From Bacillota bacterium (GTDB taxonomy: Bacteria; Bacillota; Clostridia; Acetivibrionales; Acetivibrionaceae): a stretch of 64,000 bases of DNA. This document shows, piece after piece, positions 26,174 to 34,995 of this stretch. Every line of letters begins with the position of its first letter. Within the stretch, counting starts at the first letter, position 1. The notes beneath the pieces are model-generated. The model was not told where the DNA came from and made no database searches. It saw nothing but the letters and a program-made list of their open reading frames with translations. A program made the position numbers and the translations under genes. The stretch lies in NCBI GenBank assembly GCA_023398495.1, contig JAEWSG010000117.1, positions 62,001 through 126,000 on the forward strand, given 5' to 3'.

Positions 26174-26278
26174 ATGACTCATAACAGAATTAACTTCTAG
26201 AGCGTGCGAGTCAAAGACAGATGAAGTGCATTTTTAACATTATGAAGGACTAGAAATTAGTAATGTTAAAAACACTAG
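26174..26278 (-). repeat. Family E two-hairpin element, copy E2
   Basis: Inverted copy bounded by the CACTAG terminus at 26273-26278. It lies directly after the recX stop codon. With B2 and F1 it fills the gap 25870-26300. Confidence 0.85.
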
Positions 26279-26300
26279 TTGCTGTTATAGAAAATTTGCC

Positions 26301-26921
26301 TTATTTATTATGCTTTATATTGTAAAGGAACTGCTTAATCACCTCAAGGCTAAATCCTCTATGCAGCAAAAAAGATATCACTTTCACCTCAACTTGTGGT
26401 TCTGATAAATCATACTTGCCGAATTTTTTTTTGATTAGTCTCTCCATAATTGTAACTTCGTCATATTCAAAATTGTCTAATACTTCATCTATAATATCTT
26501 CCGATATACCTTTGTTAATTAATTCAAATTTTAACATTTTCTTTGATTTTGGCTTAAGTTTGCTTCTCTCAAAAACAAACTTCTGAGCGTAAATTTTATC
26601 ATTTATATAACCTATTGATTTAAGGTCGTCTAGTACATTTCTGATTATCTCCTCATCAAACCCTTTTGATTGTAGCTTCACAACAAGTTCTTTTTCACTT
26701 AATAGCCTGAACGAAACATACTTAATAGCTTTTGATCTGGCGTTTTTAAGTAACACTTCTTTTTTTATGTAAGATAATTCTTCGTCAGTAATTTCATTCT
26801 TGTCATATAGCCCGAGCCTTAAGTAATCTTCCTCCGGTATTGAAAATGCATATTGAGAATCAATAAATACCGACAACATCTCCTTATATTTTTTATTTTT
26901 TTCAAACGAAGTAATAAGCAT
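26301..26921 (-). CDS. recX: Regulatory protein RecX
   Basis: 206 residues from ATG 26921 (AGGTGG five bases before; the GTG at 26930 overlaps that site). RecX binds RecA filaments and modulates their activity. The sequence has the family's three helical repeats, recognisable from AIKYVSFRLLSEKELVVKLQSKGF, and further copies at about 115-155 and 165-205. It lies downstream of recA in the same direction but separated by repeats B3 and F2 and a terminator, so it is likely expressed apart from recA. Confidence 0.9.
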   Translation of the reverse strand: MLITSFEKNKKYKEMLSVFIDSQYAFSIPEEDYLRLGLYDKNEITDEELSYIKKEVLLKNARSKAIKYVSFRLLSEKELVVKLQSKGFDEEIIRNVLDDLKSIGYINDKIYAQKFVFERSKLKPKSKKMLKFELINKGISEDIIDEVLDNFEYDEVTIMERLIKKKFGKYDLSEPQVEVKVISFLLHRGFSLEVIKQFLYNIKHNK

Positions 26922-26978
26922 AATTACCACCTAAATATTATAGAATTAATTCCTGTTTTTTATTAATAAATTTAGCTA

Positions 26979-27077
26979 TATTGAACGCGATAAAGATTTT
27001 ACATCGTGCTTCAATTTCCTTAATATAATATCACAAAATCAAATTTTACAATGTATAATCATTTTCGTGATCTTTAT
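26979..27077 (+). repeat. Family B two-hairpin element, copy B3
   Basis: It opens ATTGAACGCGATAAAG and ends ATTTTCGTGATCTTTATA. It lies 58 bases upstream of the recX start codon in the opposite orientation to the gene. Confidence 0.9.
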
Positions 27078-27177
27078 AAAACAATTTGATCTACTGTAAA
27101 TATTGAAGAATTATGGTTTTTTCTTTCATTTTACTTCAAACTTACAAATAAATCAAATAATTTTGTTCAATATAAGA

Positions 27178-27211
27178 GTTTTCAAAAAACTTTTTGAGAA
27201 GAATAGTATCT
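27178..27211 (+). repeat. Family F fragment, copy F2
   Basis: CAAAAAACTTTTTGAGAAGAATAGTAT is shared, with small changes, by F1 and F3. Confidence 0.45.
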
Positions 27212-27217
27212 CCACAA

Positions 27218-27245
27218 AATAAGGCACCTCTAAGGTGCCTGTTTA
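27218..27245 (-). terminator. Terminator of recA
   Basis: On the minus strand AGGCACC, TTAGA, GGTGCCT and then TATTTTG. The T-run is imperfect. It lies 24 bases after the recA stop codon. Confidence 0.75.
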
Positions 27246-27263
27246 ATTTGGTACTAGATTTTA

Positions 27264-28319
27264 TTAATCCTCAACCTCTAAATCTATATCTTCATCATCA
27301 TCTTTTTCGATATGGGCATCTATGCTTTTTAAAAAAGCCTGGTTATAATTTTCTCTTATCTTTGCCTCAAGCTCATTATATATTGCAACGTTTTCGACAA
27401 GGAATTGCTTGGCATTTTCCCTTCCCTGCCCAATCTTCTGATTATTGTAAGAGAACCATGCACCGCTTTTATTAACGATATCGAGGTTAACTGCAACATC
27501 TAAGATACTTCCTTCCTTTGATATACCTTTTCCGTAAATAATGTCAAATTCAGCTTCTTTAAAAGGAGGAGCAACCTTGTTCTTAACAACTTTAACTTTT
27601 GTCCTGTTACCAATAACCTCAGTACCTTGCTTGATGGCCTCAATCCTTCTGACATCAAGTCTCACTGATGAATAAAACTTTAGGGCTCGTCCACCTGGAG
27701 TAGTCTCGGGATTGCCGAACATAATACCTACTTTTTCTCTCAACTGGTTTATAAAAATAGCTGTTGTTTTTGATTTATTTATAACTCCGGATAATTTTCT
27801 TAATGCCTGGGACATGAGCCTTGCTTGAAGCCCTACGTGAGCATCTCCCATTTCGCCATCTATTTCCGCTTTAGGAACCAATGCTGCTACAGAGTCAATA
27901 ACAATTACATCTATTGCTCCACTTCTTACCAAAGCCTCTGCAATCTCTAAAGCCTGCTCACCTGTATCGGGCTGAGATACAATCAAATTTTCTATATTTA
28001 CACCAAGTTTTTTTGCATATACAGGATCTAATGCATGCTCGGCATCAATAAATGCTGCTTCTCCACCTGCTCTCTGTGCCTCCGCTACAATATGCAGTGC
28101 AACTGTTGTCTTACCGGAAGCTTCAGGTCCAAATATTTCAACTACTCTTCCCCTTGGAACTCCACCAACACCTAGTGCAATGTCAAGCCCCATAGCACCT
28201 GTAGGTATGGTCTCTATATTCATATGGGTGTTTTCACCCAACTTCATAACCGCACCCTTACCAAACTGCTTTTCAATCTGACCTAATGCCATTTCCAACG
28301 CTTTTTTCTTTTCAATCAT
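27264..28319 (-). CDS. recA: Recombinase A (RecA)
   Basis: 351 residues, the usual length. RecA forms filaments on single-stranded DNA, exchanges strands and triggers LexA self-cleavage. Walker A GPEASGKTT (about 65-73), Walker B VIVIDSVAAL, the INQLREKVG loop and the acidic C terminus (DDDEDIDLEVED) are all visible. AGGAGG precedes the ATG. Its promoter carries an SOS box. Nearby are recX downstream and murJ and cinA upstream; cinA-recA proximity is common in Firmicutes. Confidence 0.99.
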   Translation of the reverse strand: MIEKKKALEMALGQIEKQFGKGAVMKLGENTHMNIETIPTGAMGLDIALGVGGVPRGRVVEIFGPEASGKTTVALHIVAEAQRAGGEAAFIDAEHALDPVYAKKLGVNIENLIVSQPDTGEQALEIAEALVRSGAIDVIVIDSVAALVPKAEIDGEMGDAHVGLQARLMSQALRKLSGVINKSKTTAIFINQLREKVGIMFGNPETTPGGRALKFYSSVRLDVRRIEAIKQGTEVIGNRTKVKVVKNKVAPPFKEAEFDIIYGKGISKEGSILDVAVNLDIVNKSGAWFSYNNQKIGQGRENAKQFLVENVAIYNELEAKIRENYNQAFLKSIDAHIEKDDDEDIDLEVED

Positions 28320-28344
28320 CTTTTCATCCTCCTAAAGAAACATC

Positions 28345-28356
28345 GAACATGTGTTC
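28345..28356. promoter_or_regulatory. SOS box (LexA/DinR operator) of recA
   Basis: GAACATGTGTTC fits the Gram-positive SOS consensus GAAC-N4-GTTC exactly. It lies 26 bases before the recA ATG and just after the -10 box, where a bound repressor would block transcription. Confidence 0.92.
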
Positions 28357-28363
28357 TAAATTT

Positions 28364-28392
28364 ATTATACACTAATCATTTTTTTGAGTCAA
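28364..28392 (-). promoter_or_regulatory. recA promoter
   Basis: On the minus strand -35 TTGACT (28392-28387), a 17 bp spacer and -10 TATAAT (28369-28364). Confidence 0.92.
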
Positions 28393-28435
28393 CATCTTTT
28401 GTATTTTTTATTCAATAATTAATGGGAATACTGCT

Positions 28436-30019
28436 CTATTTTTTGAACCTGCCTGAGAGCCAATTTTTAATACTATTAGCCTCTTCAACTTTTAACAAAA
28501 AAACTACTGCAAAATAAACAACCACTCCAACTGATATTTCAATACTCAGGTTTATAAACTGCATTATTTTTGAGTCCACGTTTACCGGAATAACCAAATT
28601 CAACAAAAACAACACAATACCCATTATTAGTGATGAGGGAAGGATCTTTAAAAGGAAAACAAATAGTTTATCCAGGTAAATTCCCTTCATCTTTTTGTTT
28701 AACCTTGTCAGCAGCAAAACAGCATTGACAACACTTACCAGCGAATAAGAAAGAGCCATACCGCTTACTCCAAGGTTTGTAGTTTTTAAGAATATATTGC
28801 TCAATATCATATTGAGAACTATGGTGCTTATACCGATAAACAGAGGTGTTTTTGTGTCATTGTCTGCATAAAAGGCCCTGTTCAGAATGGTCACTATGGA
28901 TTGACTTAGTAAGGCAATAGAAAAAAACATGAGAACACTACCGGCAATAATTACTGCTTCTTCATCAAACTTATTGGTAAACTTGAATATAGTTCTTATG
29001 ATAGGTTCCCTTAACACTATAAATCCAACCCCAGCCGGGACAGTCATAAGAAGCACTGATTTTATGCCTTTCATAAGAGTATCCTTATACTCTTTAACTT
29101 TTCCGGTTGCAAGGTCTGAAGATAAGCTTGGAAGCATTGCAATACCCATTCCCTGAGCAAAAACTCCATAAGGCATTTGCCAGGTTCTGTCTGCAGCATT
29201 TAGTGCTGTAAGGCTCCCTGCTGAAAACTGAAGAGCAAAGGAAGAGGTTATCAGAGCATTTATCTGAACAACTGCTGAGGACATTATTGAAGGAACCGCT
29301 AACTTAAACAGTTTTATGAAGCCCTCGTGCTTTAAATAAAACTTAGGCTTATATAATTTGAAGTTTATTCTTGCAAAAGAAAACTGAAAAACAAAATACA
29401 CAAATGCACTTGCCATAACTCCGTATGCAACACCTTTTATTCCCCATCTGCTTCTACTAAGACAAAAAATACTCAGTGCACTTCCTAAATTATAAATAGT
29501 TGGACCATAAGCTGCCGCAGCAAATCTCTGGTATGCGTTTAACACACCGTTTGATAGCCCTGCCAGCATCAGAAACGCAACCGAAGGAAACAATATTCTT
29601 GTAAGCTCTATAGCTAATTTCATATCAACTTTTGTATTATTCTGTGCCATTAAAGCTACAAGTTGGGGTGCAAACACAACCCCAGCCATGCATACAAAAA
29701 CCATAGCTACCATCACTACATTAATAAAAGTTCCTACTGCTTTCCATCCATTCTTTTCATCTTTTTTTGCAATATAACCTGACAATATTGGAATTAGTGC
29801 TGCAGATATTGCACCTCCAACGAGAAGGTCATACATCAAACCAGTGACCTTAAATGCGAGATTGTAAGCATCGGCCACCTCATTAACTCCAATCAGGCTG
29901 GGTACAAGCACTTCTCTTAAAAAGCCGGTTAACCTGCTAAAAATTATAGAAGACATAACAATAGCCGCAGCTCCTGTCAGCTTCTTATTGTGTGTATTTT
30001 CCAAATGTAATTCCTCCAC
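28436..30019 (-). CDS. murJ: Lipid II flippase MurJ
   Basis: 527 residues and about 14 membrane helices, as in the MurJ/MviN branch of the MOP superfamily, which flips lipid II across the membrane. Characteristic stretches: SRLTGFLREVLVPSLIG near the N terminus, DAYNLAFKV, and SIVTILNRAFYADNDTKTP in the second half. It begins 11 bases after the end of cinA's frame and ends before the recA promoter, so cinA-murJ probably form one transcript. Confidence 0.93.
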   Translation of the reverse strand: MEELHLENTHNKKLTGAAAIVMSSIIFSRLTGFLREVLVPSLIGVNEVADAYNLAFKVTGLMYDLLVGGAISAALIPILSGYIAKKDEKNGWKAVGTFINVVMVAMVFVCMAGVVFAPQLVALMAQNNTKVDMKLAIELTRILFPSVAFLMLAGLSNGVLNAYQRFAAAAYGPTIYNLGSALSIFCLSRSRWGIKGVAYGVMASAFVYFVFQFSFARINFKLYKPKFYLKHEGFIKLFKLAVPSIMSSAVVQINALITSSFALQFSAGSLTALNAADRTWQMPYGVFAQGMGIAMLPSLSSDLATGKVKEYKDTLMKGIKSVLLMTVPAGVGFIVLREPIIRTIFKFTNKFDEEAVIIAGSVLMFFSIALLSQSIVTILNRAFYADNDTKTPLFIGISTIVLNMILSNIFLKTTNLGVSGMALSYSLVSVVNAVLLLTRLNKKMKGIYLDKLFVFLLKILPSSLIMGIVLFLLNLVIPVNVDSKIMQFINLSIEISVGVVVYFAVVFLLKVEEANSIKNWLSGRFKK

Positions 30020-30030
30020 TACTGGTGCTT

Positions 30031-31278
30031 CTACTCATCATTAAGCTTATCTATAAGAAGTCTTCTTATCATATCAAAGGCATTTAGCACAGTCATATTC
30101 CTTATCTTCTTTCTTTTGCCGGCGAGTTTTAATACCTTGCAATAGGTTCCAGTTTTATGTGCTAGTGCAAGGTATACAAGCCCAACAGGTTTTTCTTCTG
30201 TACCTCCATCGGGTCCTGCAATTCCTGTAACCGAAAGTCCCAAATCAGTTCCAGATACTCTCCTTATACCTTCAGCCATTTCAATGGCAGTCTCTCTGCT
30301 TACAGCACCATATTTGTCAAGTGTTTCCTGCTTAACACCAAGATTCTCAACTTTTGAATTGCAGCTGTAGGATACTACTGCACGGTCAAAAACAGCTGAA
30401 ATGCCTGGTATATCTGTAATAACCGAACTAATGAGCCCTCCGGTACATGATTCAGCAAAGGCAATTGACACCTTTTTATCCATTAGCAGTTGTGCAGCCA
30501 CTTCATATAATTCCTTATCTTCAGTACTATACACCGAGTCACCTAATATTCTTACAATTTCATTCTCTACACAATCAAGATCCCTGAGAGCCTTTTCTTC
30601 ATCCTTGCTCTTGATAGTAATTCTGACTGTTACCTCTCCCTCTTTTGCATAAGTAGCAACCGTAACATTAGTCTGATTATTTACAAGGTCTATTATTTTC
30701 TCTTCAAGTAAAGACTCCCCAACTCCAAATACTCTTATGTATTTTGAAACAATTTTTTCAGGTGATTTTTCCTGTAAAAATGGTATTACTGTGTCATCGA
30801 GCATAGGTCTCATCTCTGAAGGAGGTCCGGGAAGCATGACAATCAGCTTGCTTTCGTTTTCTAAAATGCATCCGGGAGCGGTACCATTGTTATTTATTAT
30901 TACTGTTGAGTCTTCAGGTAAATAAGCTTGCTTTATGTTGTTCTTTACTAATGGACGATTTATTCTCTTAAAATATTCTTCTATCTTTCTAAGGCTCTCA
31001 TCATGTAATATGAGCTTCTTGCCCAATAATTGTGCAACGGTTTCCTTTGTCAAATCATCCTGTGTAGGACCTAACCCTCCCGTCATTATCACAACATCCG
31101 ACCGGTTCAAAGCTAACTCAAGAGATGATTTAAGCCTAGCAGGGTTATCACCTACAACACTATGATAATATACATTTACACCAATACTATTTAGTTTCTG
31201 TGATATGTACTGGGCATTGGTATTGGCAATCTGCCCCATTAAAAGCTCGGTTCCTACTGCTAAGATTTCAGCATTCAT
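30031..31278 (-). CDS. cinA: CinA family protein (nicotinamide-nucleotide amidase/competence-damage inducible)
   Basis: 415 residues with both usual domains. The N-terminal MoCF-like domain (about 1-170) has AEILAVGTELLMGQIANTN and TGGLGPTQDD; the C-terminal amidase domain (about 255-410) has FAESCTGGLISSVITDIPG and SVTGIAGPDGGT. Family members hydrolyse pyridine nucleotides (ADP-ribose pyrophosphatase and/or NMN deamidase); which activity this one has is not readable. Element E3 lies 38 bases upstream of the start. Confidence 0.93.
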   Translation of the reverse strand: MNAEILAVGTELLMGQIANTNAQYISQKLNSIGVNVYYHSVVGDNPARLKSSLELALNRSDVVIMTGGLGPTQDDLTKETVAQLLGKKLILHDESLRKIEEYFKRINRPLVKNNIKQAYLPEDSTVIINNNGTAPGCILENESKLIVMLPGPPSEMRPMLDDTVIPFLQEKSPEKIVSKYIRVFGVGESLLEEKIIDLVNNQTNVTVATYAKEGEVTVRITIKSKDEEKALRDLDCVENEIVRILGDSVYSTEDKELYEVAAQLLMDKKVSIAFAESCTGGLISSVITDIPGISAVFDRAVVSYSCNSKVENLGVKQETLDKYGAVSRETAIEMAEGIRRVSGTDLGLSVTGIAGPDGGTEEKPVGLVYLALAHKTGTYCKVLKLAGKRKKIRNMTVLNAFDMIRRLLIDKLNDE

Positions 31279-31315
31279 AACAATTCTCCTATATTCATAA
31301 AATTAATTATCAATT

Positions 31316-31425
31316 CAGTGCTTTTTAACCTTACTAATTTCTACTCTTTCACAATGCTAAATATGCACTTCATCTGCTCTAAGCCTCACATGCTCTAGAT
31401 ACCAAATTCTATTATGAGGTACTAG
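31316..31425 (+). repeat. Family E two-hairpin element, copy E3
   Basis: A more diverged copy bounded by AGTGCTTTTTAAC and GAGGTACTAG. It lies between divergent cinA and ldh. Confidence 0.8.
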
Positions 31426-31507
31426 AGTTCAATTTTAATAGTATATCAATTTTATCGTTAAAATAAAAGCACCGTTTGTATAATTTTATGCAAAAATATA
31501 TGTAATT

Positions 31508-31537
31508 TGTTTTACATTTTGCATTATGAGGTATAAT
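31508..31537 (+). promoter_or_regulatory. Candidate ldh promoter
   Basis: -10 TATAAT at 31532-31537 with TTGTTT (31508-31513, 18 bp spacer) or TTTACA (31511-31516, 15 bp) as -35. If used, element B4 would lie in the leader of the ldh messenger. Confidence 0.5.
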
Positions 31538-31580
31538 ATAATAATTGGTAGATTAATAAATGCAATCAATATTTTTACTG

Positions 31581-31676
31581 CATTGAACGCGATAAAGATT
31601 TTACATCGAGCTTCAATTTCCTTAATTTATTATCGTGAAAATTCAAATTGTCGTTTTAATCATTTTCACGATTTAT
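31581..31676 (+). repeat. Family B two-hairpin element, copy B4
   Basis: Same orientation as ldh, ending 39 bases before its ATG. The second hairpin uses ATCGTGAAAAT and ATTTTCACGAT. This copy joins the long B form and the shorter B5 form in sequence. Confidence 0.9.
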
Positions 31677-31715
31677 GATTTATATAGAACTAATGATAAA
31701 AGGAGGACAATAATT

Positions 31716-32666
31716 ATGGAAGATAAAATAATCAAAAAAATAACTGTAATCGGAGCAGGTTTCGTTGGTTCAACAACGGCTTACACATTAATGGTAAGCG
31801 GTCTTGTGTCTGAAATTGTGTTAATTGATATAAACAAAGACAAGGCTGAAGGTGAAGTAATGGATATGAACCACGGAATGCCGTTTGTCAGACCTGTCAA
31901 AATATACAACGGTGACTACAGTGACTGTAAAGGTTCTGATATTGTTGTCATTACTGCCGGTGCCAATCAAAAGGAAGGGGAAACCCGTATTGACCTTGTC
32001 AAAAAAAACACTCAAGTTTTCAAGAGCATTATAGGAGAAGTTGTAAAATATAACAAAGACTGTATTCTTCTAGTGGTTACCAATCCTGTTGACATACTCA
32101 CATATGTTACTTACAAAATTTCAGGATTTCCAAAGAATAAGGTTATCGGTTCAGGTACGGTTCTTGACAGTGCCAGATTCAGATATCTCCTTGGGGATCA
32201 TACAGGTATTGATCCAAGAAATGTTCATGCCTACATATTAGGTGAGCATGGAGATACAGAAGTAGCCACCTGGAGCCTTGCCAACATAGCAGGTATTCCT
32301 GTGAGCAAGTATTGTGAAGATTGTCATGGCTGTAAAGATAGCTTATCTATGAACGAAATATATCAAAATGTTAAGAACGCAGCTTACGAGATCATAAAGA
32401 AAAAGGGAGCAACCTACTATGCAGTTGCACTAGCGGTAAGAAGAATTGTTGAAGCCATTGTTAGGGATGAAAATTCTATTCTGACTGTATCAAGCCTTTT
32501 AGATGGTCAATATGAGCTTGATGATGTGTGTCTGAGTGTACCTACAGTAGTAAACAGGAATGGAATTGAAAGAATACTTAATGTGGATTTAAGTGATGAA
32601 GAAATTGATTTGCTTAAAAAGTCAGGAGAGTCACTAAAAAGTGTCCTTCAATCTCTTGATATTTAA
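31716..32666 (+). CDS. ldh: L-lactate dehydrogenase
   Basis: 316 residues from ATG 31716, which has AAAGGAGG at ideal spacing; an upstream frame to 31635 only reads through repeat B4. It reduces pyruvate to L-lactate with NADH in the cytoplasm. Visible: the NAD loop ITVIGAGFVGSTTAYTL, VVTNPVDILTYV, and the active-site GEHGDTE with the catalytic histidine. Clostridial enzymes of this type are commonly activated by fructose 1,6-bisphosphate; this is family knowledge. It is a single gene; no clear terminator was found in the 135 bases before the moxR-like gene. Confidence 0.96.
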   Translation: MEDKIIKKITVIGAGFVGSTTAYTLMVSGLVSEIVLIDINKDKAEGEVMDMNHGMPFVRPVKIYNGDYSDCKGSDIVVITAGANQKEGETRIDLVKKNTQVFKSIIGEVVKYNKDCILLVVTNPVDILTYVTYKISGFPKNKVIGSGTVLDSARFRYLLGDHTGIDPRNVHAYILGEHGDTEVATWSLANIAGIPVSKYCEDCHGCKDSLSMNEIYQNVKNAAYEIIKKKGATYYAVALAVRRIVEAIVRDENSILTVSSLLDGQYELDDVCLSVPTVVNRNGIERILNVDLSDEEIDLLKKSGESLKSVLQSLDI

Positions 32667-32801
32667 GCCCGAACTTTCCCTCATAGGAATAACTAAAAAC
32701 AACTTAAATCTGGAACTTTTTTGTTTATTTTAAGTCAAATAAATGGGATAATTCGCTATTGATTTATAGACTGATTATTTTATAATATAAGGGGGCAAGT
32801 T

Positions 32802-33758
32802 ATGAACAATTCAGTAAAGCTACTGAAAAAAATTGTAAATAATATTGAAAACGTTATTATAGGAAAGAAAAATTCTATTGAATTAATACTAATGTCACTT
32901 ATTTGTGATGGACATGTTCTGATAGAAGATGTTCCCGGTGTCGGCAAAACAACTCTTGTGTCATCACTTTCCAAGTCAATTGATGCTTCGTTTAAGAGAA
33001 TCCAATTTACACCAGACATTTTGCCGTCGGATATAACGGGATTTACCATGTATAACCAGAAGGAAGGTAAATTCGAGTTTCATCCTGGCAGTATCATGAG
33101 CAATATGATACTTGCAGATGAGATAAACAGGACTTCTCCAAAGACACAGGCCAGCCTGCTTGAAGTCATGGAAGAAAAACAGGTCACTGTTGACGGTGAA
33201 ACCTATTTTGTTCCAAAACCGTTTATGGTTTTAGCTACCCAAAACCCTGTTGAATATCTTGGAACCTATCCTCTCCCTGAAGCTCAACTTGACAGATTCT
33301 TTATGAAGGTATCCATAGGATACCCATCAAAAGAAGAAGAAAGTATGATTCTAACAAAATTTCAGCAAGCCAATCCCCTTTGCAATTTAGAGGTTGTTGC
33401 TTCGGGTGAAGATATACTTTCAATTCAGAACGAAGTAAAACAAGTCTTTGTGGACAGGACAATAAACGATTATATAGTAGAAATTGTGTCAAAAACAAGA
33501 CTACATTCGGATATCAATCTCGGTGCAAGTCCTAGAGGCTCTCTTTCACTGTTTCGAGCTTCACAAGCCTGGGCTTTTTATAATGCAAGAGATTATGTTC
33601 TGCCTGAGGATGTTAAGTACATGGCCGTACCCGTGCTGTCCCACAGAATTGTATTAAAACAGGAAGCCAGACTTAAAAAGATATCTGGGGATGAAATTAT
33701 ACGGTCAATTGTTCAATCAGTCAAATTGTCAGTGGTGGAAAACTATGAAAAAAAATAG
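32802..33758 (+). CDS. MoxR family AAA+ ATPase
   Basis: 318 residues. Walker A DVPGVGKTTL (about 45-54), Walker B LADEINRTSP (about 104-113), sensor ATQNPVEYLGTYPLPEAQLD and the lid domain with GASPRGSLSLFRASQAWA are all typical of the MoxR subfamily, chaperone-like ATPases that act on von Willebrand- or DUF58-type partners. Its last codons overlap the DUF58 gene start. The three-gene set MoxR-DUF58-transglutaminase is widespread in bacteria, without a settled role. Confidence 0.93.
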   Translation: MNNSVKLLKKIVNNIENVIIGKKNSIELILMSLICDGHVLIEDVPGVGKTTLVSSLSKSIDASFKRIQFTPDILPSDITGFTMYNQKEGKFEFHPGSIMSNMILADEINRTSPKTQASLLEVMEEKQVTVDGETYFVPKPFMVLATQNPVEYLGTYPLPEAQLDRFFMKVSIGYPSKEEESMILTKFQQANPLCNLEVVASGEDILSIQNEVKQVFVDRTINDYIVEIVSKTRLHSDINLGASPRGSLSLFRASQAWAFYNARDYVLPEDVKYMAVPVLSHRIVLKQEARLKKISGDEIIRSIVQSVKLSVVENYEKK

Positions 33759-34953
33759 AATTTTGTATGCTTCACTATTTATTTTATCTCTTATATTTAT
33801 ATATTTCTTTGGGGGCAAGATACCTTACATGCTTTTTTACGTTATTATCATGCTCCCGGTTATTTCTATTGCCTTTACACTTATTGCTTACGCAAGGTTT
33901 AAATTCGTCGAAGAAATTGACAAACGAATTATTGTAAAGAATGATACAATAAACTATAAATTTAGCATATATAACAATGATCTATTTCTTTATCCATATA
34001 TAAGCATTAACTTTTACGGTTGTGACACCTTGTTTTCAAAACAATTTCAAACCAAGAGCTTTTCACTGCTTCCACTAAAGAAAAAAACTTACTCGTTTAA
34101 TCTGACTTGCAAATACCGCGGTGATTACATGGTTGGTGTTAAAACAATTGAGTTTGAGGACTATTTAGGGATTTTTAAAATAGAGTACAAGCCGGAAATA
34201 ACCAAAACCATAACGGTTAATCCCCAGTTGGTAAAACTTGACAGTCTTTATATCAGAACAAATTATTTATCAGAATCGCATTCTATACTAAATAATCAAT
34301 ATGAAGATATTACAACTGTTTCAGACACCAGAAAGTACGCCTATGGCGACAGCTTAAAAAAGATACACTGGAAACTATCGGCAAAAATGAATGACCTCAT
34401 GGTTAAAAACTTCGAAGGGACTTCAAAAACTAACTGTGTTCTAATATTAGACTTAAGGAAAAACAGCTACAGTTATGAACAAAACCTGATACTTGAGGAC
34501 AAGCTGATTGAAAGTACCGTTGCGATAGTCTACTATTGCCTTTGCAATTGGATTCCCATTAACCTGGTTTACCATTTCAAAGGTTTTACTGATATTGAAG
34601 CAAAAAACACAATGGAGTTTAAAAAAATATATGATGCCCTTGCGAAAGTCCGCTTTGATCAGGAAATTGAACTTAAAGATGTATTGAGTATTTATACCAG
34701 AGACAATATGAAAAAGACAGATCTTCTGATATTTACATCAAACCTTGACTATGACCTGTACGATGAGATATACAAGACAAAGGCATTAGGATATGATGTA
34801 AACCTTATTTACGTCTCTAGCGAAAATGTAACCGGAGTGTGTGAAAGTGCAGTTAACGACATCTTGCTGGATTTACCTGAAATAGGTGTGACTCCTTACA
34901 GAGTTAATGTTGATGATGATATCAAGTTAGTTTTTGAACATGCACAAAGATAA
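33745..34953 (+). CDS. DUF58 domain membrane protein
   Basis: 402 residues from ATG 33745, which overlaps the last 14 bases of the moxR-like gene and implies coupled translation; the longer frame from 33691 has no ribosome site. Two membrane helices (about 6-45) are followed by a beta-rich region, then the DUF58 signature YGDSLKKIHWKLSAKMNDLMVKN (about 205-226) and a von Willebrand-like fold (CVLILDLRKNS). It is thought to be the MoxR partner. Substrate and process are unknown. Confidence 0.88.
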   Translation: MKKNRILYASLFILSLIFIYFFGGKIPYMLFYVIIMLPVISIAFTLIAYARFKFVEEIDKRIIVKNDTINYKFSIYNNDLFLYPYISINFYGCDTLFSKQFQTKSFSLLPLKKKTYSFNLTCKYRGDYMVGVKTIEFEDYLGIFKIEYKPEITKTITVNPQLVKLDSLYIRTNYLSESHSILNNQYEDITTVSDTRKYAYGDSLKKIHWKLSAKMNDLMVKNFEGTSKTNCVLILDLRKNSYSYEQNLILEDKLIESTVAIVYYCLCNWIPINLVYHFKGFTDIEAKNTMEFKKIYDALAKVRFDQEIELKDVLSIYTRDNMKKTDLLIFTSNLDYDLYDEIYKTKALGYDVNLIYVSSENVTGVCESAVNDILLDLPEIGVTPYRVNVDDDIKLVFEHAQR

Positions 34954-34995
34954 TTTTATTATACCAATAAATTATGTGAGGTGGCTTAAAAAACA

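Noticed and set aside
31635..31715. Longer N terminus for ldh
   Set aside because: The extension translates repeat B4, and AAAGGAGG sits just before ATG 31716, where all LDHs begin.
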